NCBI RefSeq assembly: GCF_035994185.1
Contig: NZ_CP108538.1
Span: 3,038,001-3,102,000 of the forward strand
Direction: 5' to 3'
Length of the DNA stretch: 64,000 nt
From: Streptomyces sp. NBC_01217
GTDB taxonomy: Bacteria; Actinomycetota; Actinomycetes; Streptomycetales; Streptomycetaceae
This document shows positions 52,510-62,099 of the stretch, piece by piece. Every line of letters begins with the position of its first letter. The stretch's first letter is position 1. The notes under the pieces are model-generated. The model was not told where the DNA came from. It searched no databases and saw nothing but the letters and a program-made list of their open reading frames with translations. A program made the position numbers and the translations under genes.

Positions 52510-53568
52510 ATGACCCAGAACACCCCGCTCTCCCCCTGTCACCTCCGTATCGCCGACGAGGTCCGTCAACGCGTGCTGTCCTCAGCTCAGTTGAGGGCAC
52601 ACGGTGTGTCCGCCGCGGAGGCCGCCGCGCTGTGCAGGGCCGGTGGGCCCTGGCAGCGGCCGCTGCCCGGCGTGTACGTCCTGCACCCGGGACCGCCCAC
52701 CGGCGAGGAACGGCTGCGTTCCGCACTGCTCTACGCCGGCCGGCCACCGGCCCCCGGCCGCAGAGGAATTCCCGCGCAACCGGAGGCCGGATACGGCGAG
52801 GCCATGGTCACCGGGCTTGCCGCGCTCGCCCTGTACGGGTTCACGGCCGCACCGGCGCCCGCGTCGTCGGAGCGGATCGATGTGCTGGTGCCGCGCACCC
52901 GGCGGCTGCGCTCGGTCCGGTACGTTCATCTGGTGCGGGCCTCCGAGCCGCCCCGCCCCGAGCAGGTGCACGGTCTGCCCGTCGCCCCGGTGGAGCGGGC
53001 GCTCGCGGACGCGGTCTCCGGGCTCGGGGACGCCCCGGCCGTACGCCGTCTGCTCACCGAGGCGGTCCGCGGCGGGCACTGCGAACCGGCCGCCGTCGTA
53101 CGCGAGTTCAGCCGGGCGAAGCTGCTGGGCCGCCCCCATGTGGTGAACGCCGTCGACTCGTTGCTCGCCGAGGGCCGGGCGCTGGCGGAGGGCCGGCTGT
53201 ACGAGATGGTCCGGTCGTACGGACTGCCCGAGCCGCTCTGGAACGTGGACCTGCGACTGCCCGGCGGCCCGCATCTGGGCGGGGTGGACGCCTACTGGCC
53301 CGAGCAGGCCGTCGCCGTGGTGCTCGACACCAGAGCGCCCCGGCACAGCAGGCTCGACGACGAGCGGCGCCAGGAGGAGCACGACGCGCAGTGGTCCGCC
53401 TACGCGGCCAAGCGCGAGCACCTGGAGCGGCTCGGCGTCACCGTCGTCCATCTCTCGCCGCACAAGCTCCGCGAGGCGAAGGAGCAGCAGGCCGTCGTGG
53501 TGCGTACGGCCCTGATGGCGGCGGCCGATCGTGAACCGGCCGCGTATGTGATGATCCTGCCCCGCTGA
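52510..53568 (+). CDS. AbiEi-antitoxin-like winged helix plus degenerate DUF559/VSR-like domain protein
   Basis: 352 residues. The N-terminal half resembles the AbiEi-type winged helix and its regulatory core (GVYVLHPG, MVTGLAALALYGF, RIDVLVPRTRRLRSVRYVHLVRA, PVAPVERALADA). The C-terminal half follows the DUF559/VSR endonuclease fold (GGVDAYWPEQAVAVVLDT, LERLGVTVVHLSP), but VVLDTRA stands where active members have VExDG, so catalysis is doubtful. No toxin partner lies next to it. Such stand-alone proteins are common in actinobacteria and lack a known role. No strong ribosome site precedes the ATG. Confidence 0.7.
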   Translation: MTQNTPLSPCHLRIADEVRQRVLSSAQLRAHGVSAAEAAALCRAGGPWQRPLPGVYVLHPGPPTGEERLRSALLYAGRPPAPGRRGIPAQPEAGYGEAMVTGLAALALYGFTAAPAPASSERIDVLVPRTRRLRSVRYVHLVRASEPPRPEQVHGLPVAPVERALADAVSGLGDAPAVRRLLTEAVRGGHCEPAAVVREFSRAKLLGRPHVVNAVDSLLAEGRALAEGRLYEMVRSYGLPEPLWNVDLRLPGGPHLGGVDAYWPEQAVAVVLDTRAPRHSRLDDERRQEEHDAQWSAYAAKREHLERLGVTVVHLSPHKLREAKEQQAVVVRTALMAAADREPAAYVMILPR

Positions 53569-53655
53569 GGACGGGCCACCGAGGCCGGGACCACCGAGAA
53601 CAGGCACAGGAGGAACTTATTTGGCGTTTCGCCCCTTCTGGCACATCATCCCCAC

Positions 53656-53671
53656 TGGCGGAATTCCGCCA
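53656..53671. promoter_or_regulatory. Perfect 16-bp palindrome upstream of the secreted protease gene
   Basis: TGGCGGAATTCCGCCA, perfectly symmetrical, lies 110 nt before the protease start in a 213-nt non-coding stretch. It has the form of a dimeric-regulator operator. An imperfect second repeat (CCGG...CCGG with GAATTC) follows near 53735. Confidence 0.5.
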
Positions 53672-53781
53672 TGTCCACATCTCACTCCCCTCAACTCTCC
53701 ACAAACCCCTGTCATTTACGAAAGGGTGAGCGGTCATCCGGTACCGAATTCCGGACTCTCTCTTCCACTTCAGGGATGCTG

Positions 53782-56700
53782 ATGACCTCCGAGTCCCCCA
53801 GTTCCATAGCCGGGGCGAGACGCGTGGCCCGAGTGGCGGCTGCCGCCGGCCTGGTGGCCGCACTGGCCGCCACCGGCGCCGCCCCGGTCTTCGCCGCCGA
53901 CGACCCCGCTCCCGTCAAGTCCGCCGCCGACTCCGCCGCGGCCGACAAGCTCGGCACGGCCGACGCCGACGTTCTGGCCAAGGCCAAGGCCAAGGGCGAG
54001 AAGAACGTCACGATGATGGTCGCCACCGCCCCCGGTGCGACCGAGCAGGTCACCAAGCAACTGGACGCCGTCAAGGGGTCCGTGCTGGGACGTGCGTACG
54101 ACAAGCTCGGCTACGTACGGGCCACCGTGCCCACCGCGTCCGCCGAGGCGACCATCAAGGCGGCCTCCAAGCTGTCGTCCGTCCACGGCATCGATCTCGA
54201 GCAGGAGATCAAGCTGGACGACCCGACCCCCACGGCCGACCGGGCCGCCGGGGCGAGGACGCAGTCCACGGGCAGCTACCCGGCGCCCGGCAAGAAGACC
54301 CCGGCGAAGAACCCGTACAACCCGTCCTTCGAGACGGGCGCGGTCGACTTCGTCAAGCAGCACCCGAAGGCCGACGGCCGGGGCATCACCATCGGCATTC
54401 TGGACTCCGGCGTGGACCTCGGTCACCCGGCGCTCCAGAAGACCACCACCGGCGAGCGCAAGATCGTCGACTGGGTGACCGCCACCGACCCGGTCAGCGA
54501 CGGCGACCGCACCTGGCTGCGGATGACCGCATCGGTGACCGGCCCGACCTTCACCATCGGCGGCCGCACCTACTCGGCGCCGGACGGCTCGTACAAGATC
54601 CAGCTCTTCTCCGAGTCCGCCACCAGCGGCGGCGACATGGCCGGAGACCTGAACCGCGACGGTGACACCACCGACGTCTGGGCCGTGCTCTACGACCCGG
54701 TCGCCGGCACCGCCCGCGTCGACCTGGACAACGACGGCAACTTCACCAACGACGCCGTCATGAAGCCGTACAAGGACGGCCACCAGGTCGGCTACTTCGG
54801 CACGGACAACCCGGCGACCGAGGTCGTCGAGCGCATTCCGTTCGTCGTCGAGACCCGCAAGGACGTCGTCTACAACGCGGCCGGCGACAAGGCCGACTAC
54901 GTCAACATCGGCGTCATCGAGTCGGAGCACGGCACCCACGTCGCGGGCATCACCTCCGCGAACGGCCTGTTCGGCGGCAAGATGAACGGTGCCGCGCCCG
55001 GCGCGAAGATCGTCTCCTCGCGTGCCTGCACCTGGTCCGGCGGCTGCACCAACATCGCGCTCACCGAGGGCATGATCGACCTCGTCGTGAACCGCGGTGT
55101 CGATGTCGTCAACATGTCGATCGGTGGCCTGCCGCCGCTCAACGACGGCAACAACGCCCGCGCGGAGCTCTACAAGCGGCTCATCGACATCTACGGCGTC
55201 CAGCTGGTCATCTCGGCCGGCAACGACGGCCCGGGTGTCAACACCATCGGTGACCCCGGTCTCGCCGACCACGTCATCTCGGTCGGTGCGTCCATCTCCA
55301 AGGAGACCTGGGCCGCCAACTACGGCTCGAACGTCACCAAGAAGTACGACATGCTGCCCTTCTCCTCGCGCGGTCCGCGTGAGGACGGCGGCTTCGCGCC
55401 GATCCTGACCGCCCCGGGTGCGTCCATCAACACCACCCAGACCTGGCTGCCCGGCGGCCCGGTCAAGGAGGCGGGCTACAGCCTGCCGGCCGGTTACTCC
55501 ATGCTGCAGGGCACCTCGATGTCCTCGCCGCAGGCCGCCGGTGCGACCGCGCTGCTGCTGTCCGCCGCGAAGCAGAAGCACATCGAGCTGCCGCCGGCCG
55601 ACCTGCGTACCGCGCTGACCAGCACCGCGACCCACATCGAGGGTGTGCCCGCGCACGCCCAGGGCTCCGGCCTGATCAACATCGTGGGCGCGTGGAAGCA
55701 GATCGAGAAGCAGGGTTCCCCGGCGCACGAGTACTCCGTGAAGGCCCCGGTCGACACGGCGATCGACTTCGCGCTGAAGACCCCCGGCTTCGGTACCGGT
55801 CTGTACGACCGCGAGGGCGGCCTGAAGGCCGGCCAGCAGAAGTCCTACGACGTCACGATCACCCGCACCACGGGTCCGGACAAGGCCGTCAAGCACAAGC
55901 TGTCGTGGAAGAACAACGACGGCACGTTCAAGCTGACCGGCTCCGACACGGTCTCCCTGCCGCTCGGCGAGCCGGTCACCGTCAAGGTCCAGGCAAAGCC
56001 GCGCAGCGCGGGCGTGCACAGCGCGATCCTCCAGGTCGACGACAGCAGGACCGTCGGCGTGGACCAGCAGATCCTCTCCACGGTCGTCGTCTCCACGCCG
56101 CTCGTGAAGCCCGGCTACGCGTTCAAGGCGTCCGGCTCGGTGCAGCGCAACGGCACCACGTCGTACTTCGTGACCGTGCCGGAGGGTGCCAAGACCCTTG
56201 AGGTCGCGATGAGCGCGCTGCGCTCGGGCAGCCAGACCCGCTTCATCTCCATCCACCCCTACGGGGTGGCGATGGAGGACAGCGGTACGCCGTTCTGCTA
56301 CCCGAACTACGAGAACCCGGCCAACACCTGCCGCCCGGACGTGCGCTCGTACGCCAGTCCGGCCCCGGGTGTCTGGGAGATCGAGGTCGAGGCACGGCGT
56401 ACGTCGCCGCTGCTGGACAACCCGTACAAGCTGGATGTCTCGCTGCTCGGTGCGACCTTCGACCCGGCGGTGCAGACCATCGCCGAGGCCAAGGTCGGCA
56501 CGCCCGCAGCGGTGAACTGGACGGTCACCAACAACGCCGGTGACCTGCAGGGCACGCTCAAGGGCGGCTCGCTGGGCTCGGCCAAGGTCGACACTCCGTC
56601 GATCAGTACGGGTGACGAGCAGGAGTACACGGTCACCATCGGTGAGGGCGTCGAGAAGCTGGACGTCGCCATCGGCGGCACGTCGGACGCCAACGCAGAC

Positions 56701-57075
56701 ATCGACCTGTACGTCTACCAGGGCGCCACCGAGGTCGGCTCGTCCACCTCGGCCGGTTCCGAGGAGTCGGTCAGCCTGGTGAAGCCCGCCGCCGGTACGT
56801 ACACCATCGTGATCGACGGCTACAACGTCCCGGCCGGCACGACCACGTACGACTACCGCGACGTGTACTACGCACCGTCGCTCGGCACGATCGCTGTCGA
56901 CGAGTCGAAGGCCGTGAACCTGGCCAACGGCGCCTCGGCCCAGATCGGTGCCGAGGTCTCGGTCGCCGGGGCGGCCCCCGAGGGCCGGCAGTTCTTCGGC
57001 GAGGTCCACCTGGTGAACAGCCGCGGGACCGCGGCGGGCACCGGCAGCGTCGTGATCGAGAAGGTCACGCCGTAG
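53782..57075 (+). CDS. Secreted subtilisin-like serine protease (S8) with C-terminal PPC domains
   Basis: 1097 residues. A signal peptide (RRVARVAAAAGLVAALAATGAAPVFA, cut before ADDPAP) and an I9-like prosegment (about 50-140) precede the S8 domain, with catalytic D208 (ILDSGVDLGHP), H383 (ESEHGTHVAGI) and S579 (LQGTSMSSPQA). The spacing D-to-H of 175 residues reveals a large insertion with a calcium-like DLNRDGDTTD motif. The C-terminal third contains beta-sandwich and pre-peptidase C-terminal (PPC) domains. It should be a secreted, self-processing protease. AGGG lies 6 nt before ATG 53782; ATG 53776 is the alternative. Confidence 0.93.
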   Translation: MTSESPSSIAGARRVARVAAAAGLVAALAATGAAPVFAADDPAPVKSAADSAAADKLGTADADVLAKAKAKGEKNVTMMVATAPGATEQVTKQLDAVKGSVLGRAYDKLGYVRATVPTASAEATIKAASKLSSVHGIDLEQEIKLDDPTPTADRAAGARTQSTGSYPAPGKKTPAKNPYNPSFETGAVDFVKQHPKADGRGITIGILDSGVDLGHPALQKTTTGERKIVDWVTATDPVSDGDRTWLRMTASVTGPTFTIGGRTYSAPDGSYKIQLFSESATSGGDMAGDLNRDGDTTDVWAVLYDPVAGTARVDLDNDGNFTNDAVMKPYKDGHQVGYFGTDNPATEVVERIPFVVETRKDVVYNAAGDKADYVNIGVIESEHGTHVAGITSANGLFGGKMNGAAPGAKIVSSRACTWSGGCTNIALTEGMIDLVVNRGVDVVNMSIGGLPPLNDGNNARAELYKRLIDIYGVQLVISAGNDGPGVNTIGDPGLADHVISVGASISKETWAANYGSNVTKKYDMLPFSSRGPREDGGFAPILTAPGASINTTQTWLPGGPVKEAGYSLPAGYSMLQGTSMSSPQAAGATALLLSAAKQKHIELPPADLRTALTSTATHIEGVPAHAQGSGLINIVGAWKQIEKQGSPAHEYSVKAPVDTAIDFALKTPGFGTGLYDREGGLKAGQQKSYDVTITRTTGPDKAVKHKLSWKNNDGTFKLTGSDTVSLPLGEPVTVKVQAKPRSAGVHSAILQVDDSRTVGVDQQILSTVVVSTPLVKPGYAFKASGSVQRNGTTSYFVTVPEGAKTLEVAMSALRSGSQTRFISIHPYGVAMEDSGTPFCYPNYENPANTCRPDVRSYASPAPGVWEIEVEARRTSPLLDNPYKLDVSLLGATFDPAVQTIAEAKVGTPAAVNWTVTNNAGDLQGTLKGGSLGSAKVDTPSISTGDEQEYTVTIGEGVEKLDVAIGGTSDANADIDLYVYQGATEVGSSTSAGSEESVSLVKPAAGTYTIVIDGYNVPAGTTTYDYRDVYYAPSLGTIAVDESKAVNLANGASAQIGAEVSVAGAAPEGRQFFGEVHLVNSRGTAAGTGSVVIEKVTP

Positions 57076-57081
57076 CGGTGA

Positions 57082-58308
<1,227 letters not shown>

Positions 58309-58316
58309 CGCCCGAC

Positions 58317-58369
58317 GCGTACGGAAAGGGGCGGCCACCGGTGCTCGGTGGCCGCCCCTTTCCGTACGC
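58317..58369. terminator. 24-bp bidirectional terminator between asd and the MazF gene
   Basis: Perfect 24-bp stem (58317-58340 with 58346-58369) and a 5-nt GTGCT loop, the longest hairpin in the window. It starts 9 nt after the asd stop and ends 12 nt from the stop of the convergent toxin gene. Confidence 0.92.
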
Positions 58370-58380
58370 CCTCATGTCCC

Positions 58381-58728
58381 TCAGAGTGCGAGATGCCGTC
58401 GCAACGCGGCATCGATCTCGGCCATGCGCCGGCGGGGGATGGTGCCGACCCGCTTCAGGACGCGGTCGGGGGACACCGCCCGTACCTGCTCGCACTGGGC
58501 CTTGGAGTCCCTGTGCAGACCGGACTCGTCGGCGTGGAGCAGCACCTGGAACGGATAGACGCGGGCGGTGTTCGACGTCAGGGGCACCACGGTGATCACG
58601 CCCCGCCCGGTCCGGGTCACCACGGAATTCGCCCCGTCGTTCGAGACGATCACCGACGGGCGCGCCTTGTTCACCTCGCTGCCCCGCACGGGCTCGAAGT
58701 CGACCAGGTAGATGTCACCGCGCCTCAT
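58381..58728 (-). CDS. MazF/PemK-family endoribonuclease toxin
   Basis: 115 residues. MRRGDIYLVDFEPVRGSEVNKARPSVIVSNDG and VITVVPLTSNT are the MazF core, with R in RGSE and T in PLTSN as the catalytic candidates. It should cleave mRNA at specific sites. Its start overlaps the antitoxin gene by 14 bp (58715-58728), the standard arrangement. Transcription meets the asd transcript at the 24-bp hairpin. Confidence 0.92.
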   Translation of the reverse strand: MRRGDIYLVDFEPVRGSEVNKARPSVIVSNDGANSVVTRTGRGVITVVPLTSNTARVYPFQVLLHADESGLHRDSKAQCEQVRAVSPDRVLKRVGTIPRRRMAEIDAALRRHLAL

Positions 58729-58945
58729 CGGTCAGCCCGTCACCCGAGACCCGGTCCCAGAGCACGGCATCCTCGCTCGCGTCCCATTCCGCGAACGCCG
58801 CCTCGTAGTCGGCCTCCAGATTCGAGGCACGCAGCAGCTCGATGGCGGCGTGAATCACCGCGGACCGGGAATCCGCCTCGGTCTTCGTGGCGTACTCGTC
58901 GACGAAGGCGACATCCTCCTGCGGCAAGCTCACACTGATCTTCAT
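58715..58945 (-). CDS. Ribbon-helix-helix antitoxin of the MazF pair
   Basis: 76 residues. N-terminal RHH DNA-binding domain MKISVSLPQEDVAFVDEYA and SRSAVIHAAIELLRAS, followed by a toxin-wrapping C-terminus rich in Trp/Asp/Glu (FAEWDASEDAVLWDRV). It should neutralise the toxin and repress the operon. No ribosome site precedes the ATG; a TAGCAT hexamer ends 7 nt upstream, so the operon mRNA is probably leaderless. Confidence 0.9.
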   Translation of the reverse strand: MKISVSLPQEDVAFVDEYATKTEADSRSAVIHAAIELLRASNLEADYEAAFAEWDASEDAVLWDRVSGDGLTDEAR

Positions 58946-58954
58946 ACCGTTGAT

Positions 58955-58985
58955 GCTACCGGAGTAGCCAAGCTATAGCTACTCC
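58955..58985. promoter_or_regulatory. GTAGC/GCTAC repeat array, probable toxin-antitoxin operator
   Basis: GCTAC (58955-58959), GTAGC (58964-58968) and GCTAC (58978-58982) form two overlapping inverted repeats; the outer one extends to GGAGTAGC/GCTACTCC (58961-58968 with 58978-58985), and AGCTATAGCT (58971-58980) is also palindromic. The array overlaps the antitoxin promoter, as for RHH autoregulation, and lies 60 nt upstream of the second pepN. Confidence 0.7.
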
Positions 58986-59044
58986 ATCTCCGGGTGCGAC
59001 GTGGAAGGATGACCCGAAACGTCACACACCAAGGAGATGACCGC

Positions 59045-61624
59045 GTGCCTGGCACGAATCTGACCCGCGAAGAGGCACAGGAGCGGGCGCGCCTGCTGAC
59101 CGTGGACGCGTACGAGATCGATCTCGACCTCTCCGGAGCGCAGGAGGGTGGCACCTACCGGTCCGTCACCACCGTGCGCTTCGACTCCGCCGAAGCCGGT
59201 GCGGAGACCTTCATCGACCTGGTCGCCCCCGCGGTGCACGAGGTCGAGCTGAACGGCAGGGCGCTGGATGTCGCGGCCGTGTTCCGTGACTCGCGCATCA
59301 CGCTCCCGCATCTGGTCGCGGGCTCCAACGAGCTGAAGGTCGTCGCCGACTGCTCGTACACCAACACGGGCGAGGGCCTGCACCGCTTCGTCGACCCGGT
59401 CGACCAGCAGGCGTACCTCTACACCCAGTTCGAGGTGCCGGACGCGCGCCGCGTCTTCGCGAGCTTCGAACAGCCCGACCTGAAGGCGACGTTCCAGTTC
59501 ACGGTGAAGGCGCCGGAGGGCTGGACGGTCATCTCGAACTCGCCGACGCCCGAGCCGCAGGACAACGTCTGGTCCTTCGAGCCGACGCCGCGCATCTCGT
59601 CGTACATCACGGCCCTGATCGTCGGCCCGTACCACTCGGTGCACAGCAGTTACGAGAGGGACGGCCAGTCCGTTCCGCTCGGCGTCTACTGCCGCCCGTC
59701 GCTGGCCGAGTTCCTCGACGCGGACGAGATCTTCGACGTGACGCGGCAGGGCTTCGACTGGTTCCAGGAGAAGTTCGACTACGACTACCCGTTCGCCAAG
59801 TACGACCAGCTGTTCGTCCCGGAGTTCAACGCGGGCGCGATGGAGAACGCGGGCGCGGTCACCATCCGCGACCAGTACGTGTTCCGCTCGAAGGTGACGG
59901 ACGCGGCGTACGAGCGGCGTGCGGAGACCATCCTGCACGAGCTGGCGCACATGTGGTTCGGCGACCTCGTCACCATGGAGTGGTGGAACGACCTGTGGCT
60001 GAACGAGTCGTTCGCCACGTACACCTCGGTCGCCTGCCAGGCGTACGCGCAGGGCTCGAAGTGGCCGAACTCCTGGACCACGTTCGCCAACTCCGAGAAG
60101 ACCTGGGCCTACCGCCAGGACCAGCTGCCGTCCACGCACCCGATCATGGCGGACATCAGCGATCTGGACGATGTGCTGGTCAACTTCGACGGGATCACCT
60201 ACGCCAAGGGCGCCTCGGTCCTGAAGCAGCTGGTGGCGTACGTCGGCATGGACGAGTTCTTCAAGGGCGTCCAGGCGTACTTCAAGGCGCACGCGTTCGG
60301 CAACACCCGTCTTCCCGACCTGCTGGGCGCGCTGGAGGAGACCTCCGGCCGCGACCTGAAGACCTGGTCGAAGGCGTGGCTGGAGACGGCGGGCATCAAC
60401 ATCCTGCGCCCGGAGATCACCACGGACGAGGACGGCCGCGTCACGTCGTTCACGGTCCTCCAGGAGGCCCCGGCCCTGCCCGCCGGTGCGAAGGGCGAGC
60501 CGACGCTGCGGCCGCACCGCATCGCCATTGGCTGCTATGACATCGACACCGACGACTCCGGCAAGCTGGTCCGTACGAACCGGATCGAGCTGGACGTCGA
60601 CGGCGCGCGCACGACCGTGCCGTTCCCGGCCGGTACCGCCCGCCCCGCCGTGATCCTGCTCAACGACGACGACCTCTCGTACGCGAAGGTCCGGCTCGAC
60701 GAGGAGTCGCTGCGCGTCGTCACCGAGCACCTCGGCGACTTCGCGGAGTCCCTCCCCCGCGCCCTGTGCTGGGCCTCCGCCTGGGACATGACCCGCGACG
60801 GCGAGCTGGCGACCCGGGACTACCTCTCCCTGGTGCTCTCCGGCATCGGCAAGGAGACGGACATCGGCGTCGTCCAGTCGCTGCACCGTCAGGTGAAGAT
60901 GGCACTGGACCTGTACGCGGCGCCGGAGTGGCGCGAGGCCGGGCTGACGCAGTGGACCGAGGCCACGCTCGCGCACCTGCGCGCCGCGGAGCCGGGCAGC
61001 GACCACCAGCTGGCCTGGGCCCGCGCCTTCGCGGCTACGGCCCGCACCCCGCAGCAGACGGACCTGCTGCAGTCGCTGCTCGACGGCAAGGAGACGGTCG
61101 AGGGCCTGGCCGTCGACACCGAGCTGCGCTGGGCGTTCGTCGAGCGGCTCGCCGCGACCGGTCTGCTCGAAGAGGACGAGATCGCCGCCGAGTCCGAGCG
61201 CGACAAGACGGCGGCGGGCGAGCGCCACGCGGCGACCGCCCGCGCGGCGCGCCCCACCGAGGAGGCGAAGGCGGAGGCGTGGGCCTCGGTCGTCGACTCC
61301 GACAAGCTGCCGAACTCCCTCCAGGAGGCGGTCATCGCCGGCTTCGTCCAGACCGACCAGCGCGAGCTGCTGGCCCCGTACACGGAGAAGTTCTTCGCGG
61401 CGGTCAAGGGCGTCTGGGAGTCGCGCAGCCATGAGATGGCGCAGCAGATCGCGGTCGGCCTCTACCCGGCCCTCCAGGTCTCGCAGGCCACCCTCGACGC
61501 CACGGACGCCTGGCTGTCCTCGACGGAGCCGACCGCGGCCCTGCGCCGGCTGACGTCCGAGTCGCGTTCGGGCGTGGAGCGCGCGCTCAAGGCCCAGGCG
61601 GCCGACGCGGCGGCTTCCGCGTAG
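59045..61624 (+). CDS. pepN: Aminopeptidase N (M1 metallopeptidase), second paralogue
   Basis: 859 residues. GAMEN at 264-268; zinc ligands H298, H302 (HELAHMWFGD) and E321 (LWLNESFATY). The order and length of domains match the first paralogue at 49519. It is probably the housekeeping enzyme, judging by its closer fit to the canonical MEWWNDLWLNESFA sequence. GTG 59045 has AAGGAG 8 nt upstream. Terminator at 61642-61691. Confidence 0.95.
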   Translation: MPGTNLTREEAQERARLLTVDAYEIDLDLSGAQEGGTYRSVTTVRFDSAEAGAETFIDLVAPAVHEVELNGRALDVAAVFRDSRITLPHLVAGSNELKVVADCSYTNTGEGLHRFVDPVDQQAYLYTQFEVPDARRVFASFEQPDLKATFQFTVKAPEGWTVISNSPTPEPQDNVWSFEPTPRISSYITALIVGPYHSVHSSYERDGQSVPLGVYCRPSLAEFLDADEIFDVTRQGFDWFQEKFDYDYPFAKYDQLFVPEFNAGAMENAGAVTIRDQYVFRSKVTDAAYERRAETILHELAHMWFGDLVTMEWWNDLWLNESFATYTSVACQAYAQGSKWPNSWTTFANSEKTWAYRQDQLPSTHPIMADISDLDDVLVNFDGITYAKGASVLKQLVAYVGMDEFFKGVQAYFKAHAFGNTRLPDLLGALEETSGRDLKTWSKAWLETAGINILRPEITTDEDGRVTSFTVLQEAPALPAGAKGEPTLRPHRIAIGCYDIDTDDSGKLVRTNRIELDVDGARTTVPFPAGTARPAVILLNDDDLSYAKVRLDEESLRVVTEHLGDFAESLPRALCWASAWDMTRDGELATRDYLSLVLSGIGKETDIGVVQSLHRQVKMALDLYAAPEWREAGLTQWTEATLAHLRAAEPGSDHQLAWARAFAATARTPQQTDLLQSLLDGKETVEGLAVDTELRWAFVERLAATGLLEEDEIAAESERDKTAAGERHAATARAARPTEEAKAEAWASVVDSDKLPNSLQEAVIAGFVQTDQRELLAPYTEKFFAAVKGVWESRSHEMAQQIAVGLYPALQVSQATLDATDAWLSSTEPTAALRRLTSESRSGVERALKAQAADAAASA

Positions 61625-61641
61625 CGCGGTTGCGGGTTGCC

Positions 61642-61691
61642 GGGGCGGGTACGGTGCATGGCCCTACGGGGCTGCGCACCGTGCCCGCCCC
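61642..61691 (+). terminator. Terminator after the second pepN
   Basis: 16-bp stem (61642-61657 with 61676-61691) containing one G-U wobble; the loop can fold a GCCC/GGGC mini-stem. It begins 18 nt past the stop. Confidence 0.8.
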
Positions 61692-61812
61692 TTCGGCGTC
61701 GTGCGGTCGGCTTTCGACCGGGCGACGGTGAAGAGACCGCACCCGGCTCCGGACACGCGTGTGCGCCGCACGGTACGGGGTACCTGCGGCGCACTCGGGA
61801 ACGGTGTGGTTG

Positions 61813-62043
61813 CTAGGCCTGCTTCTTGGACTTGTCGAGGACCATGACCAGGCCCGCGATGACCACGAACAGGGCGATGGGGGCCACGACGTACAGACCG
61901 ATGGTCTCCATCACGCTCAGGCCCGGACCGGGGTCGTCACCGTCGTCGCGGGTGAGCGCGAGCGCGGGGGACGACATGAGCAGCATCATCAGCGTCGTTC
62001 CGGCCGCGACGGCGCCGGCGCGCATAGCGTTCTTCTTGTCCAC
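61813..62043 (-). CDS. Small exported single-pass membrane protein
   Basis: 76 residues. Signal-like segment VAAGTTLMMLLMSSPALALT, a short acidic stretch (RDDGDDPGPG) and a C-terminal membrane helix (IGLYVVAPIALFVVIAGLVMVL) ending in DKSKKQA. Function unknown. GTG 62043 lacks a ribosome site, with a TACGTT hexamer just upstream suggesting a leaderless message; the ATG at 62025 is an alternative. It lies between the second pepN and malQ. Confidence 0.72.
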   Translation of the reverse strand: MDKKNAMRAGAVAAGTTLMMLLMSSPALALTRDDGDDPGPGLSVMETIGLYVVAPIALFVVIAGLVMVLDKSKKQA

Positions 62044-62069
62044 GGTGCAAACGTAGCGAACGCCCTGGA

Positions 62070-62083
62070 CGGGCGCGCGCCCG
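62070..62083 (-). terminator. Short GC palindrome after malQ
   Basis: CGGGCGCGCGCCCG is a perfect 14-bp palindrome 16 nt past the malQ stop; it may be a weak terminator. Confidence 0.35.
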
Positions 62084-62099
62084 GGGGTGCCGTACGGGG

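Noticed and set aside
49483..52569. 1028-codon open frame opposite the first pepN
   Set aside because: Shadow of the third-position GC bias of pepN; no recognisable domain, and it runs through the intergenic repeats.
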